DNA of 64,000 bases from Clostridia bacterium (GCA_900767715.1 CAAGAD010000005.1:558001-622000), one strand, 5' to 3'; positions 43,174 to 54,297 are shown, counted from the first letter of the stretch. Program-made: numbers and translations. The notes: generated by a model not told the origin, from the letters alone.

Positions 43174-43530
43174 CTACCTAATGATTGCCTTGCGGTCACG
43201 TGTGTAAAGTATGCTGTGGCTGAGATTTAAAAATCTGGTGTCAAGAGTCGTCAAACCTTTCGTCGCTTGCTTGTACATTTTGTTGTACTCTTTGGCAGAG
43301 ATTTGTCCGTCAAGTTTGCCGTCCGTGATGTTCACTGTTAATTCGTAAATGCGCGAAGTCAAGTTGTCTATGATTCCAAACTTTTTGGCAATGTTTATCA
43401 TATCGTTCAAAGTGATATAGCCGTTGATGTATGAATTGGTGAGTTCGCTAGTTTGACGAATGATTTTCTTTTGCGCCAAATTTACATTTTCTTGATTAGT
43501 TGAGTTTGCATTCTTTTTCATATTTTTCAC
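43174..43530 (-). CDS. Small helical hypothetical protein
   Basis: I do not recognise this 118-residue soluble protein. It has an Asn/Lys-rich start and predicted helices with repeats of Ile/Tyr/Asn (SYINGYITLNDMINIAKKFG, DGQISAKEYNKMYKQATKGL) that resemble paired short-helix modules. The ribosome site is weak (GGTG); an alternative ATG lies 9 nt downstream. It stands alone between tex and nrdG. Confidence 0.6.
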   Translation of the reverse strand: MKNMKKNANSTNQENVNLAQKKIIRQTSELTNSYINGYITLNDMINIAKKFGIIDNLTSRIYELTVNITDGKLDGQISAKEYNKMYKQATKGLTTLDTRFLNLSHSILYTRDRKAIIR

Positions 43531-43602
43531 CCCAAATTAGATAGCCATATATTATCACACCCACACGTAAAAGTCAATATAGATAATTTTCGCGCAAAAC
43601 AA

Positions 43603-43626
43603 AAAAAGAGCGGACTCGCTCTTTTT
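43603..43626 (-). terminator. nrdG terminator
   Basis: Stem AAAAAGAGCG / CGCTCTTTTT, loop of four, 22 nt beyond the stop. Confidence 0.85.
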
Positions 43627-43648
43627 AATACTATGTAACACGTCTTTT

Positions 43649-44347
43649 TTAATAACCACGCAACTCGACGTCTGCTATGTTTTTCTTCAATAACTCTACC
43701 CAATGAGTCGCCGTATCTTTACCAACGGCGCTAAGACCGCCGGCTATATTCGCGCCCTTGTCGTCAAAATGTTGAAGTCTGTATTTTTTTGCGTCTTTCA
43801 ACCACTCGCCTATTGCGATGATGTCGGCTTCGTCGTGAAGTTCGTTCACAATGGTTGTCCTAAATTCATAGTCCACACCGCACTGCATAATGTAATCCAC
43901 AGTTTGCTCAATTTGGTGGATTTCCAACTCTTTCAACCCAACCGTCTTGGCGTATTTTTGCTTACTATTTTTTATGTCCATTGCAATGTAGTCAATGAGA
44001 TTATTGTCGACCAATTTTTTTAGCATTGGGAGATTGGTGCCATTGGTGTCGAGTTTGACCAAAAAGCCCATTGCTTTGACTCTTTTAATGAAGTCGTAAA
44101 CTTGCGGATAAAGTGTTGGCTCGCCACCCGAAATCACCACCGCGTCAAGCACACGTTTTCGTTCGGTTAGGTAGTCAAAAATTTCTTCCTCTGTTTTACA
44201 TTCATACTCGCCAGCGTGTAAAACAATTTCACTATTGTGGCAGAACGGACAACGAAAATTGCAACCGCCCACAAAGAGCGCGCAAGCGATTTTTCCGTCA
44301 TAGTCAACTAGGCTAACCGGTTCAATTCCTATAAAAATACTTTTCAT
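43649..44347 (-). CDS. nrdG: Anaerobic ribonucleotide reductase activase
   Basis: This 232-residue radical SAM protein is expected to install the glycyl radical on NrdD. Cys29, Cys33 and Cys36 (CNFRCPFC) bind the cluster; SGGEPTLYPQVYDF follows. It is of the longer NrdG type that includes a full half-barrel. Its partner nrdD lies 13 kb away, on the same strand. A PFL-type activase is a weaker alternative. Confidence 0.85.
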   Translation of the reverse strand: MKSIFIGIEPVSLVDYDGKIACALFVGGCNFRCPFCHNSEIVLHAGEYECKTEEEIFDYLTERKRVLDAVVISGGEPTLYPQVYDFIKRVKAMGFLVKLDTNGTNLPMLKKLVDNNLIDYIAMDIKNSKQKYAKTVGLKELEIHQIEQTVDYIMQCGVDYEFRTTIVNELHDEADIIAIGEWLKDAKKYRLQHFDDKGANIAGGLSAVGKDTATHWVELLKKNIADVELRGY

Positions 44348-44594
44348 ATTTTTCTCGATTTTAATTAAATATTTTTTTATTAAATTTAATTATTTATTTT
44401 GAATAATCAATTTTCAATATTTATTTTTCAATTTAAAATATTTAATTATTTTTTTATTTTCTATTGTTTTTATTTAAAAAATATTAAAATTGTGATTTTG
44501 TATGCAAAATAAATGATAGAATGCAGTTTTTACACTGCATTTTTATTGAATATTTATTTTTTTTAATTAATTATTATTTGATTAATTTATTTTT
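44348..44594. other. AT-only spacer with an orphan hairpin
   Basis: This 247-nt spacer upstream of nrdG is nearly pure A/T. It contains a hairpin AATGCAGT / ACTGCATT followed by five T on the plus strand (about 44520-44546), although no plus-strand gene is present. It may end an unannotated plus-strand RNA. Confidence 0.35.
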
Positions 44595-46982
44595 CTAAAT
44601 AATAAAATTAATGCATCTACCTTTTACAAAGATTACTTTCTTTGGCGTTGACAAATCGAATTTTTGCATATTTTCGTTTTGCTTTACAAGGTCGATAACT
44701 TCGTCTTGCGTGGCTTCGTTAGGCACGCGGATAACCGCCTTCATTTTGCCCAACACTTGCACAACAAGTTCGTAGTCATCTTCTTTGAGTTTACTCTCGT
44801 CACACACCGGCCAACTCTCGCGAGCGATTGACTCGTTGTGTCCCAAGCGTGCCCACAATTCTTCTGTGATAAACGGGCAAATTGGGTTGAGCAATTTCAC
44901 TAGTCCTTCGGCATAAGCCTTTGGCACGATATTCTGTTTGTCGATTGCATTCATAAATATCATCAACTGACTTATGGCTGTGTTGTACGCCATTTTTTCA
45001 TAGTCGTCAGTAACCTTTTTTATGGTTTCGTTATACACCTTGTCGAGTGCCGTGTTTTGTGCATTTTGCACCTTGCCGGATTCGACAATCAAGTTCCAGA
45101 CGCGCTCCAAGAATTTGCGCATTGCTGGTGCACCTTTTTCGTCCCAAGGCTTAGTGGCTTGAATAGGACCCATAAACATTTCATACAAACGCAAAGTGTC
45201 CGCTCCGTAATCTCTAATTACGTCATCTGGGTTTACCACATTGCCACGGCTCTTGCTCATCTTTTCGTTGTTCGAGCCAAGAATCATTCCTTGGTGAATA
45301 AGTTTGGTAAATGGTTCTGCCACTGGCACAAGACCTTTGTCGAACAAATAGTTGCTCCAGAATCTTGAATACAACAAATGCCCTACTGCGTGTTCACTGC
45401 CACCAACATACAAATCAACTGGCATCCAGTGTTTGAGTAGTTCATAGTTGGCAAACTCTTTGTCGTTGTGGTTGTCGATGTATCTTAGGAAATACCAAGA
45501 CGAACCGGCAGCACCCGGCATTGTGTTAAGTTCGCGCGTACCCCACTTGCCGTCAATCTGCACGCGTTTCCAATCGTCGCTGGCGTTGAACAATGGTGCT
45601 TGACCATTCTTGCCTTTGTAATCTGGAAGTGGCGGTAGTATGAGTGGCAAATCTTTTTCGTTCAACAAAACGCTCTCACCGTCGTCAAGGTTGACGATAG
45701 GCACTGGCTCGCCCCAATAACGTTGACGTGCGAAAATCCATTCGCGCAAACGATAGGTTGTAGTCTTCTTGCCCATTTTGTTTTTAGTGAGCCAATCGCA
45801 CATCTTGTCAATGGCGTCGTGCTTGTTCATACCGTTCAAGAAACCCGAATTGATATGCAAGCCGTCACCCGTATATGCAGAAGCGGAAATATCTCCGCCG
45901 TCAATCACTGGAATAATATCAATGTTAAACTTCTTTGCAAAAGCGTAGTCACGGTCATCGTGAGCAGGCACTGCCATAATAGCGCCCGTGCCATAACTTG
46001 CCAAAACATAGTCGCTGATGTAGATAGGAATTTGCTTATTGTTGACAGGGTTGATTGCATATGCCCCGATGAATACGCCCGTCTTGTCTTTGGCAAGGTC
46101 GGTACGTTCAAGTTCGCTCTTGCTAGCGCACGCCTTTATGTATGCGTCAACTTCGGCACGCTTGTCCGCAGAAGCAATTTTTGTGACAAGCGCGTGTTCT
46201 GGCGCCATTACGCAATAGGTCGCACCAAACAAGGTGTCTGCACGTGTGGTAAACACTGTAAACTTTTCGTCACTGCCAGCCACACGGAAATCTACATACG
46301 CACCGTTGGACTTGCCAATCCAGTTGCGTTGCATTTCCTTGGTGGATTCTGGCCAATCAATTTTATCAAGACCTTCAAGCAAGCGTTCTGCATAGGCTGG
46401 AATGTTCATCACCAGTTGGCGCATATTTTTCTTCACCACTGGGAAACCGCCACGCTCGCTCTTGCCGTCAATCACTTCGTCGTTAGACAACACTGTGCCC
46501 AATTCTTCGCACCAGTTCACTGGCATATCTTTGTAGTATGCCAATCCGTCCTTGTATAGTTGGCAAAAAATCCATTGCGTCCAGCGATAAAAGTCTGGCT
46601 CGCAAGTGCTGATTGTCTTGTCCCAATCGTAGTCAAAGCCCAACATTTTGAGTTGACGTGTAAAATTGGCAATGTTGGCGCGAGTGAAGTCGCCTGGGTG
46701 ATTGCCCGTTTTGATGGCGTATTGTTCACTAGGCAAGCCGAAACTGTCAAAGCCCATTGGGTGCAAAACATTGTAGCCTTGCATACGCTTCATACGGCTT
46801 TGAATGTCGCTCGCGGTGTAGCCCTCTGGGTGACCTACGTGCAAGCCTTGTCCGCTTGGATATGGGAACATATCCAAAACATAATACTTTGGTCGCGAAA
46901 AATCGTGCACATCGGTAGCGAAAGTCTTGTTTTGCTCCCAATATTTAGCCCATTTCGCTTCAATTTCTTTATGATTGTACAT
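44595..46982 (-). CDS. leuS: Leucyl-tRNA synthetase
   Basis: This 795-residue class I synthetase charges tRNA-Leu. HIGH-type motif [14 protein letters not shown] near the N-terminus, an inserted CP1 editing domain, and [15 protein letters not shown] are visible. Length is slightly below the usual 800-820. The last residues (RCINFII) are coded in an AT-rich stretch that continues into the spacer. It follows cysS by 3 nt. Confidence 0.97.
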   Translation of the reverse strand: MYNHKEIEAKWAKYWEQNKTFATDVHDFSRPKYYVLDMFPYPSGQGLHVGHPEGYTASDIQSRMKRMQGYNVLHPMGFDSFGLPSEQYAIKTGNHPGDFTRANIANFTRQLKMLGFDYDWDKTISTCEPDFYRWTQWIFCQLYKDGLAYYKDMPVNWCEELGTVLSNDEVIDGKSERGGFPVVKKNMRQLVMNIPAYAERLLEGLDKIDWPESTKEMQRNWIGKSNGAYVDFRVAGSDEKFTVFTTRADTLFGATYCVMAPEHALVTKIASADKRAEVDAYIKACASKSELERTDLAKDKTGVFIGAYAINPVNNKQIPIYISDYVLASYGTGAIMAVPAHDDRDYAFAKKFNIDIIPVIDGGDISASAYTGDGLHINSGFLNGMNKHDAIDKMCDWLTKNKMGKKTTTYRLREWIFARQRYWGEPVPIVNLDDGESVLLNEKDLPLILPPLPDYKGKNGQAPLFNASDDWKRVQIDGKWGTRELNTMPGAAGSSWYFLRYIDNHNDKEFANYELLKHWMPVDLYVGGSEHAVGHLLYSRFWSNYLFDKGLVPVAEPFTKLIHQGMILGSNNEKMSKSRGNVVNPDDVIRDYGADTLRLYEMFMGPIQATKPWDEKGAPAMRKFLERVWNLIVESGKVQNAQNTALDKVYNETIKKVTDDYEKMAYNTAISQLMIFMNAIDKQNIVPKAYAEGLVKLLNPICPFITEELWARLGHNESIARESWPVCDESKLKEDDYELVVQVLGKMKAVIRVPNEATQDEVIDLVKQNENMQKFDLSTPKKVIFVKGRCINFII

Positions 46983-46984
46983 AT

Positions 46985-48481
46985 CTATCCTTTAAATTCT
47001 AATGTATATCCCTTTTCGGTTTTGTTGTCGATGACCACATATCCCTTAGAAGTGATTTCGGCGCGCAAAGCGTCTGCCTTTGCCCAGTCTTTGTTTTTCT
47101 TGGCTTGCATACGTTCGTCTGCTAGGCGCTCAATCTCTTCTGGAATGGCTGGTGTTTCGTTGACGCTCGTTTGCGCCTTGAATTTGAAACCCAAAATCTG
47201 CTCACACAAAACGTGTACTAGGCTATTGAGTTGAACCAAATAATCGTGGTTGGTCATTAGACTGATTGCGCGTGTTTTGTCATCGTTGACGTCCGCCAAA
47301 GCCTTGTTTATCTCTTTGGTAAGTTTGAGCACAATGCTCATTGCCACAGTGGTGTTAAAATCGTCGTCCATTGCGTCAATAAACTCGTCGTAAATATTTT
47401 TGAGTCCGCTGTTTAGGTTGACATTGTTGATGAAACTATTGTCATCATAGACATCTTCTTTGAGTGTAGCGCGAAGTCCCGCAACTGCTGTGTTGAGTTT
47501 ATCGTATTGTTCATTCGCAAGAACAAGTCCCTTTTCGTTGAAGTCAACCATTGCGCGATAGTGGAAGGACAAAATGAACCAGCGAATAACCATTGGGTCA
47601 AAACGCTTAAAAATGTCTTCCAGCGTGATAAAGTTGCCGAGAGATTTGCCCATTTTGGTGCCGTTGACGGTGAGCAAATTGTTGTGCATAAAATATCTCA
47701 CGAACTGACAACCGTTGGCACACTCGCTCTGCGCAATTTCGCTCTCGTGGTGTGGGAACATATTGTCCATACCACCACCGTGAATGTCGATTGTGTCTCC
47801 AAGGAATTTTTTGCTCATAGTGGAGCATTCGATGTGCCAGCCTGGGTAACCAACGCCCCAAGGTGAGCGCCATTTCATAAGGTGTTCTGGGTCGGCGTGC
47901 TTCCACAAAGCGAAGTCTTCTGGGCTGTGTTTGTCGTCTGCCAACTCAATACGTGTGCCCGAAAGGTTGTTGTCGAGTGTGCGGTTGGAAAGTTTGCCAT
48001 ATTCGGCGTCTTTTTTCACGTCAAAATACACATTGCCCGCATCAGTTACATAGGCGTTGCCCTTGTCGATGAGCGTTTGAATCATATCTTGCATTTCCAT
48101 AATGAAACCAGTTGCACGGCAACTGATTGTAGGACGCAAAACATTGAGTGCGTGCATAGTGTCAAAATACAGACATTCATATTTGTAGGCAATGGCGTAA
48201 GGGTCGATGTGCTCCTTCTTGGCTTGCTTTTGAATCTTGTCTTCACCTTCGTCACCGTCACCCACCAAATGTCCAACGTCGGTGATGTTTTGAATATATT
48301 TGACATTGTAGCCCTTGTAGGACAAGTATCTGTAAACCACGTCAAAGTTGACATAAGTTCGTCCGTGACCTAGGTGTGTTGGTCCATAAACTGTTGGACC
48401 GCAAACATACATTCCCACTTGACCTTCAACTAATGGTACAAATTCTTCTTTCTGTCTTGTCAATGAGTTGTAAATTTTCAT
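46985..48481 (-). CDS. cysS: Cysteinyl-tRNA synthetase
   Basis: This 498-residue class I synthetase charges tRNA-Cys. [21 protein letters not shown] contains the zinc Cys and HIGH motif; [15 protein letters not shown] is the KMSKS motif. The promoter lies only about 11 nt upstream of the ATG (48499-48527), so there is no room for a T-box leader. This is unusual for a Bacillota synthetase operon. Confidence 0.97.
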   Translation of the reverse strand: MKIYNSLTRQKEEFVPLVEGQVGMYVCGPTVYGPTHLGHGRTYVNFDVVYRYLSYKGYNVKYIQNITDVGHLVGDGDEGEDKIQKQAKKEHIDPYAIAYKYECLYFDTMHALNVLRPTISCRATGFIMEMQDMIQTLIDKGNAYVTDAGNVYFDVKKDAEYGKLSNRTLDNNLSGTRIELADDKHSPEDFALWKHADPEHLMKWRSPWGVGYPGWHIECSTMSKKFLGDTIDIHGGGMDNMFPHHESEIAQSECANGCQFVRYFMHNNLLTVNGTKMGKSLGNFITLEDIFKRFDPMVIRWFILSFHYRAMVDFNEKGLVLANEQYDKLNTAVAGLRATLKEDVYDDNSFINNVNLNSGLKNIYDEFIDAMDDDFNTTVAMSIVLKLTKEINKALADVNDDKTRAISLMTNHDYLVQLNSLVHVLCEQILGFKFKAQTSVNETPAIPEEIERLADERMQAKKNKDWAKADALRAEITSKGYVVIDNKTEKGYTLEFKG

Positions 48482-48498
48482 AAAAACCTCTTTGTCTA

Positions 48499-48527
48499 AT
48501 ATTACTTTATTTAGTTATATATGTCAA
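48499..48527 (-). promoter_or_regulatory. cysS-leuS promoter
   Basis: Minus strand TTGACA (48527-48522), 17-bp spacer, TAATAT (48504-48499), then GAGG before the ATG. Confidence 0.65.
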
Positions 48528-48558
48528 GAACATTCGTCTTGTACACTGCCACAAATTC

Positions 48559-48585
48559 ACATTTTGCTTGAACTGGCATAGTATG
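48559..48585 (+). promoter_or_regulatory. Possible mother-cell sigma (K/E-like) promoter of collagen-like gene
   Basis: AC (48559-48560), 16 bp, then CATAGTATG (48577-48585), close to the sigma-K pattern AC...CATANNNTA. No sigma-A promoter of normal spacing is visible here. The match is short and could be chance. Confidence 0.3.
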
Positions 48586-48640
48586 ATTATGGGGTGAACT
48601 AACACAATTTATTAGCGTAACTTACCCACAAAAATTCTAG

Positions 48641-49423
<783 letters not shown>

Positions 49424-49432
49424 CATTAGGCG

Positions 49433-49465
49433 ACAAAAAACTCTATCACGCGATAGAGTTTTTTT
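49433..49465. terminator. Bidirectional terminator after collagen-like gene
   Basis: Stem AAAAAACTCTATC / GATAGAGTTTTTT with loop ACGC. Confidence 0.9.
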
Positions 49466-49466
49466 A

Positions 49467-50420
49467 TTATTTTTCATTGTTGAAAGTACTTTCCACATAT
49501 TTGCGCTTTGCTGATGCGGTCAAGGCGTCAAACTCTGCCATATTGCTGATTTGTTTAATCACATCATTGACAGAAACTTTGTGCTTGCTTGGAGTGAAAT
49601 CATATTTCACTGTTGGCTGTTCAATCATTTCATTAATCAAACTACTCTTAACTGGTTTGATTTCGCCCGACTTAATTTTTTCGCTAATGTCACGGCAGAA
49701 TGCTCTTCTCTGCATTTCGTTCATATCGGCAAACAACTCGCCCGTCTGCATTGCCACGATGTCACGCGCGCTGGCGGTGTGACCGCAAATTGTTAGGTAA
49801 CTAACGAAGCCTTTTTTGAAGCCTTTATTGAGCAAGTCTTGTGGTGTGTAGAGCATAAATTGACCGACGTTAGTGATACCTTTTGTGGATATATCTCTGT
49901 ATCTGGTCATTGGTTGCAAACTAGCCTTGTGAATGGTGTAGCCATATTCATTCATCTTTTCCAAACGGATTGGCGCAATGCCTAGGTCAGCGAACAACTT
50001 CTCATCATTGTTATATCTGCGACCTTGCTGTTCGTTAGGACGAACGTATTTGTTGAAAGCAAGGTCATAGACTAGGTCACGAATGTCAAGTGAGTTTTCC
50101 TTTTCACGCTTTTGCAATTCGGCAAACTTCTCGTCACCAAGTCTTTGAGCCAAAAGTTTGGCTTGCATATATCGTGCAATCAAGTCCAATTCCGCTTTGT
50201 CTAGTAGTGTTCGTTGACCCCTAGCCACGCGCTTGACATAAGTTAATTTGCTAACATTTCTCGATAAAGACATCATCTCTGTAAACACGTTGTCGATGTC
50301 GTTGGTTGACACTTTCAAACTAGTGTCGTTAAAATATTTTGCATTGGCATAATCGGCATATATTTTGAGCGATTCAAGGTAAGCCGATTCAATAAATTCT
50401 TCAAATTCTTTTTGTGTCAT
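49467..50420 (-). CDS. Unknown protein with a possible helix-hairpin-helix segment
   Basis: I do not recognise this 317-residue soluble, helical, charged protein. The segment RYRDISTKGITNVGQFMLYTPQDLLNKGFKKGFVSYL (about 175-210) resembles the helix-hairpin-helix pattern of the RNA polymerase alpha C-terminal domain, suggesting DNA or protein contacts, but this is only by eye. No membrane or signal sequence. The gene has a GGGGT-type ribosome site and is monocistronic. Confidence 0.6.
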   Translation of the reverse strand: MTQKEFEEFIESAYLESLKIYADYANAKYFNDTSLKVSTNDIDNVFTEMMSLSRNVSKLTYVKRVARGQRTLLDKAELDLIARYMQAKLLAQRLGDEKFAELQKREKENSLDIRDLVYDLAFNKYVRPNEQQGRRYNNDEKLFADLGIAPIRLEKMNEYGYTIHKASLQPMTRYRDISTKGITNVGQFMLYTPQDLLNKGFKKGFVSYLTICGHTASARDIVAMQTGELFADMNEMQRRAFCRDISEKIKSGEIKPVKSSLINEMIEQPTVKYDFTPSKHKVSVNDVIKQISNMAEFDALTASAKRKYVESTFNNEK

Positions 50421-50483
50421 ATTCTACCCCTTTATATTGCGCGATTATTATACCTTGGCGGGCTTTGATTGTCAATAACGCGA

Positions 50484-50972
50484 TTAAAAATTTTCCACAT
50501 TAACTAGATTGCCGTGGCGTCGAATTATGTCGATTAGGTCGTCGATTTTGAGCCAAACGGTCGCCGTGTTTTCGCAAGGGTGCACGCCAATAAGTTGCCT
50601 ACCCTGCCAAAAATCGCTGTCGATGAAAAACTCCACTCTCAATTCGCGGTCATTGAGCAAGCCAAGTGGTGTAACCGAACCGGGCTTCACGCCCAGCAAA
50701 TCCATAAGTTCATCATCACTGGCAAAACTGATTGGGCGCAGTGCGTGACTTTTACGAAATTGCTTTGAATTTAGACGCTTGTCACCCTTGACGGTTATAA
50801 GGTAAAAATGCTGGCGTTTGTCATCATGAATGAAGATGTTTTTCGCGTCGCATTCCGGGTATGGCAACTCGACACTCATTAATTCACTCATACTGCACAC
50901 CGCATCGTGTTCGGTGATTTCGTGCCAAATGTTTTGCTTAATTAAATAGTCATATATCTCTTGTTTGTTCAT
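50484..50972 (-). CDS. YbaK/ProX-type Pro-tRNA editing deacylase
   Basis: This 162-residue trans-editing enzyme removes wrongly attached Ala (or similar) from tRNA-Pro. The fold signatures YLITVKGDKRLNSKQFRK (with the catalytic Lys), FASDDELMDLLGVKPGSVTPLGLLND and IGVHPCENTATVWLKIDDLIDII match the PrdX/ProXp-ala group. Length is typical of the free-standing form. Confidence 0.88.
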   Translation of the reverse strand: MNKQEIYDYLIKQNIWHEITEHDAVCSMSELMSVELPYPECDAKNIFIHDDKRQHFYLITVKGDKRLNSKQFRKSHALRPISFASDDELMDLLGVKPGSVTPLGLLNDRELRVEFFIDSDFWQGRQLIGVHPCENTATVWLKIDDLIDIIRRHGNLVNVENF

Positions 50973-50992
50973 TTTTTCATCCTACATCATAT

Positions 50993-51021
50993 AAAAAAGT
51001 CTTTTGGAAGACTTCTTTTTT
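50993..51021 (-). terminator. Terminator downstream of GNAT gene
   Basis: Stem AAAAAAGTCTT / AAGACTTCTTTTTT, loop TTGG; the T-run is good on the minus strand. Confidence 0.65.
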
Positions 51022-51109
51022 TTAATCAATTTCCTACAACACAATTCACCATAAACATTGATTTTTATCGCCGTTTAATTTTCGTAAATCATTTTCGGTA
51101 CAAACGCTA

Positions 51110-51595
51110 TTAAATTAGTCTTAACTCAAACAAATAATATTTATGTCCATATCTTTCAATACTTCCGCAATTTACAAAACCAAATTTGGTATATAACTTT
51201 ATTGCGTTTGCATTTTGAGTTCCCACCAAAATTCTTACGCCGTCAAAACCTTGAAATCTTAATTTGTCTAAAATAAAATCCACTAAATATGTCCCAACAC
51301 CTTTATGTTGATATTCGGGAGATACTCCAATCCTTGCAAACGTGCCTCGTTTTTTGAAAGTGTCTTGCCACGTAAAATCTTCTTCACCATCTTCACATCG
51401 TTCTCCGGCATAACTTATTGCAATTAAAGAATTGTTATCAAAAACTCCCCACAAACCGTTTCTTTCAATGTCCCACTTCATAAGCTCTTCGCTTGGATAA
51501 TCTTTGTCCCAAAGTGTGTATGTATTGTCCTTTATATCTTGATAAAGCTTTTGAATGTCCTGTATATCTTCATTGGTTAATAATCTTATTTTCAT
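51110..51595 (-). CDS. GNAT-family N-acetyltransferase
   Basis: This 161-residue acetyltransferase has the acetyl-CoA motif ARIGVSPEYQHKGVGTYLVDFIL and a following GVRILVGTQNANAIKLYTKFGFVNCG. Substrate unknown; the style is that of general small-molecule or protein acetyltransferases. The gene is about 30% GC in sampled lines, against 45-50% in neighbouring housekeeping genes, suggesting recent arrival. Its promoter places the predicted start at or one base before the ATG. Confidence 0.85.
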   Translation of the reverse strand: MKIRLLTNEDIQDIQKLYQDIKDNTYTLWDKDYPSEELMKWDIERNGLWGVFDNNSLIAISYAGERCEDGEEDFTWQDTFKKRGTFARIGVSPEYQHKGVGTYLVDFILDKLRFQGFDGVRILVGTQNANAIKLYTKFGFVNCGSIERYGHKYYLFELRLI

Positions 51596-51602
51596 AGAAT
51601 TT

Positions 51603-51630
51603 ATTATAACATATATTGTTCAATTAACAA
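51603..51630 (-). promoter_or_regulatory. GNAT promoter, predicted leaderless
   Basis: Minus strand TTGTTA (51630-51625), 16-bp spacer, TATAAT (51608-51603), then seven bases to the ATG. No Shine-Dalgarno sequence. Confidence 0.55.
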
Positions 51631-51827
51631 CTATTTTTATAAAATTATGTATCGTAATATCCACAACATTTTGATTGATTGGTTTTGCAACTGATTTTGA
51701 TGTTTTCTAAATAAGATGAAAGCCAGTCTGCGTCGGGCTAAATTAAAAAACAGACTGGCTAGTCCGTTTTGAGTTGTTATGTGTGTGTACAACAAAAATT
51801 CTTTTTGAATGTGCGAAAATAAAATAA

Positions 51828-52535
51828 TTACTTTATAAGCACTTCATTGTTGGGATTTGCGGTTTTCTGCTTTTTTCCGTCAAATATTTCCGCTGGTTTT
51901 TGACCTATTATTTTTATTTGCTCACCATTTATCCATAAACTAGTTTCCTCTGGTAAACAAACTAATGTATATCCTTGTTTGAGTAATTTATTGACTCTTT
52001 TTTGAGTATTTTCGTATTGCTCTGGCATTTTCTTGTAATGTGGCAAAATACTATAACCTTTGATACAATTAAATCCCCTTGTGTCTTTAAGACCCACCTT
52101 GTTTTCATCATTACACGATTTGATTATAAGTTCATCTTTTAAGCAAGTATCAATACATTTACCGAATATCAAAGCACCTGCACTGCCACCCATAATCAAG
52201 CCATTATTTTTAATATATCGTTTTAAGTTTTTAAAGGCAACGGTTTCTTTTAAATATTTTAATAGTTGATATGCGTTTCCGCCACCAATAAATATACCGC
52301 TTGCTTCATCTAATTTTGCTTTTGTTAAATCATTTGGATTAAGAATTTGCTCTATATTTGTTATTCCAAACGCTGATACTTGTTGTTTAAACCAATTAAT
52401 ACATTCTTCCATATTTCCATTAGCCCAAGCAAGCGGAATATATAAAACTTTGCCACCATTTACTTCACAAGCAAATATTTGAAGACTTTCTTTAATCTGT
52501 TTATCACTTCCGCCACCATTCAATATTAATTTCAT
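51828..52535 (-). CDS. Peptidase S51 (dipeptidase E-like)
   Basis: This 235-residue serine peptidase is of the PepE/cyanophycinase clan. GIFIGGGNAYQLLKYL and the nucleophile elbow IMGGSAGALIFGK (Ser in GSAGA) are visible, along with a later YTLVCLPEETSLWING. It would act on small Asp- or Gly-containing peptides in the cytoplasm. Codon use is AT-rich, like the GNAT gene. It lies 42 nt downstream of the tRNA-Gly gene and may be co-transcribed with it. Confidence 0.82.
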   Translation of the reverse strand: MKLILNGGGSDKQIKESLQIFACEVNGGKVLYIPLAWANGNMEECINWFKQQVSAFGITNIEQILNPNDLTKAKLDEASGIFIGGGNAYQLLKYLKETVAFKNLKRYIKNNGLIMGGSAGALIFGKCIDTCLKDELIIKSCNDENKVGLKDTRGFNCIKGYSILPHYKKMPEQYENTQKRVNKLLKQGYTLVCLPEETSLWINGEQIKIIGQKPAEIFDGKKQKTANPNNEVLIK

Positions 52536-52577
52536 TCTATTAATTCCCTTGTCAAAAGTCTTTTCTTACAACACATT

Positions 52578-52651
52578 TGGAGCGGGCGACGGGAATCGAA
52601 CCCGCCTCACAGGCTTGGGAAGCCCGCGTACTACCGATGTACTACACCCGC
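52578..52651 (-). tRNA. tRNA-Gly (anticodon CCC)
   Basis: 74 nt including an encoded CCA. Acceptor stem GCGGGTG / CGCCCGC (one G-U type pair), D stem GTAC/GTAC, anticodon stem CGGGC / GCCTG enclosing loop TTCCCAA, T arm GCGGG-TTCGATT-CCCGT. The anticodon CCC reads GGG. The sequence is close to Bacillota tRNA-Gly(UCC) but has an extra C in the loop region. Confidence 0.92.
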
Positions 52652-52748
52652 GTATGTTTGGATTATAGCACACGGCGTGGGGTTTGGCAAATGAATTGAA
52701 TACTGTTGCGATTTGAAACTAAAAATCTTATCTGTGGCGTAATTAAAA

Positions 52749-52778
52749 TTGACATTTTTAGCCAACCTAATATATAAT
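52749..52778 (+). promoter_or_regulatory. Promoter of HtrA-like gene
   Basis: TTGACA (52749-52754), 18-bp spacer, TATAAT (52773-52778). Leader of about 67 nt ending in AAAGGA. Confidence 0.65.
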
Positions 52779-52851
52779 AAAATCAGCCGAATGAAACTCA
52801 AACTAATTTAACATTTTACAAGAAAAAATAGATTTTAAAGGACAAACTTTT

Positions 52852-54297
52852 ATGAATAAATTTAAGAAAGCATTACTCGCCCTTTTACTTATTCCAGCCA
52901 CATTCATGCTGACGGCGTGCGGGCAAGAGCCGTTAGTATCCATCTACACCATTGAAAAGACGGCTAGCGACGGCGTGATTGACACCTATACCATCACATA
53001 CACGGACGGTAGCACTTCGCAGTTCACCGTGCGCAATGGCGAGAACGCGAAAGACATCACTTTCGAGGACGTATGGAAGGACGCGCAAGAAAAGGGTTAC
53101 ACGGGCGACTATTGGCAATTTTTGAAAGACTACCTTTCCACCACTGCCGAGCCAGATTCCACCGTCACCAACACAAATCGTGCGCTGTTTAGTGCGGTCA
53201 GCATTTTCGCCGAACACAAGGTGAACGAAGTGACATACACTTGGCTGGGTGGCAAGGTAAACACCCCTAGCACATCTGTGGGCGCGGGTGCGGGCGTCAT
53301 CTACAAAATGGACGACAACGGCAATGCGTACATCATCACCAACTACCACGTGTTGTACAACAAAGATTCACTCAATACAAACAAAATCGGGGACGCGCAC
53401 GTCTATCTCTATGGTGCGTCAAACTATTGCGCATACAAAACCAACAACGGCAAGCAAGTTTACGACTCAAACAACTACCCTGTTGTCGAATACGGAGCGG
53501 ACGCCATTGAATGTGAATATGTGGGCGGTTCAATGACATACGATATCGCCGTATTGAGAGTGAAGAACAGCGAAATTTTGAAATCGAGCCAAGCGCGTCC
53601 AGTTGACCTTGCAGACGGCTACACCGTGGGCGAAACCGTGGTGGCAATCGGCAATCCAGAAGCAGAAGGCATTTCCGCCACGCAAGGCATTGTAAGTGTT
53701 GACAGCGAATATCTCACAATGACCGCCGCCGACGAAACCACGAGTGTAAGTTTCCGCGTTATGCGTGTGGATTGTGCAATTAACGGCGGTAACTCGGGCG
53801 GTGGACTATTCAACCGTCAAGGCAAACTCATCGGCATTGTCAATGCAAAAATCGTTGACGAAGAAATCGAGAATATGGGCTATGCAATCCCAGTCGAACT
53901 CGCCACAAATATTGCGGACAATCTAATTGATTACAACGAAATCAATTCCAGCCTACAACTTCAACAATTCAAACTAGGCATCGCCACTCAAACGATGAAC
54001 AGCCACGCCGTTCTCGACGTTGACACAGCGCGCACTGCCATTGTAGAAGATGTCATCGTGGCTTCCCTTTCGTCCGGCTCGGTTGCCAGCAAAATGGGAA
54101 TGCGCATTGGCGACCAACTCGTGAGCATACAGATTAATGACGAAGAAGCAAAGGCAATTACGCGCAACTTCATCATGCACGACGCACTCATCAACGTGCG
54201 CGTCGGTGACCGCATTTACATCACAGTGGAGCGCGACGGCGTGCAATCTACACTACCATACACTGTCACTGCTAGTGACATCACATCTACCATTTAA
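52852..54297 (+). CDS. HtrA/DegP-like serine protease lipoprotein with PDZ domain
   Basis: This 481-residue quality-control protease is anchored outside the membrane by a lipid on Cys23 (lipobox Leu-Thr-Ala-Cys). Residues about 28-100 form a small N-terminal module. The trypsin-like domain has His166 (TNYHVL), Asp231 (YDIAVLRV) and Ser315 (GGNSGGGLF). A C-terminal PDZ domain (about 375-475) includes VASKMGMRIGDQLVSIQIND. Most Bacillota HtrA proteins use a membrane helix instead of a lipid anchor, so this is a variant. Confidence 0.9.
   Translation: MNKFKKALLALLLIPATFMLTACGQEPLVSIYTIEKTASDGVIDTYTITYTDGSTSQFTVRNGENAKDITFEDVWKDAQEKGYTGDYWQFLKDYLSTTAEPDSTVTNTNRALFSAVSIFAEHKVNEVTYTWLGGKVNTPSTSVGAGAGVIYKMDDNGNAYIITNYHVLYNKDSLNTNKIGDAHVYLYGASNYCAYKTNNGKQVYDSNNYPVVEYGADAIECEYVGGSMTYDIAVLRVKNSEILKSSQARPVDLADGYTVGETVVAIGNPEAEGISATQGIVSVDSEYLTMTAADETTSVSFRVMRVDCAINGGNSGGGLFNRQGKLIGIVNAKIVDEEIENMGYAIPVELATNIADNLIDYNEINSSLQLQQFKLGIATQTMNSHAVLDVDTARTAIVEDVIVASLSSGSVASKMGMRIGDQLVSIQINDEEAKAITRNFIMHDALINVRVGDRIYITVERDGVQSTLPYTVTASDITSTI

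Noticed and set aside
51721..51760. Perfect 10-bp inverted repeat as a terminator or IS end
   Set aside because: There is no T-run after it, no transposase and no target duplication. I keep it only as a note under the AT-rich gene pair.
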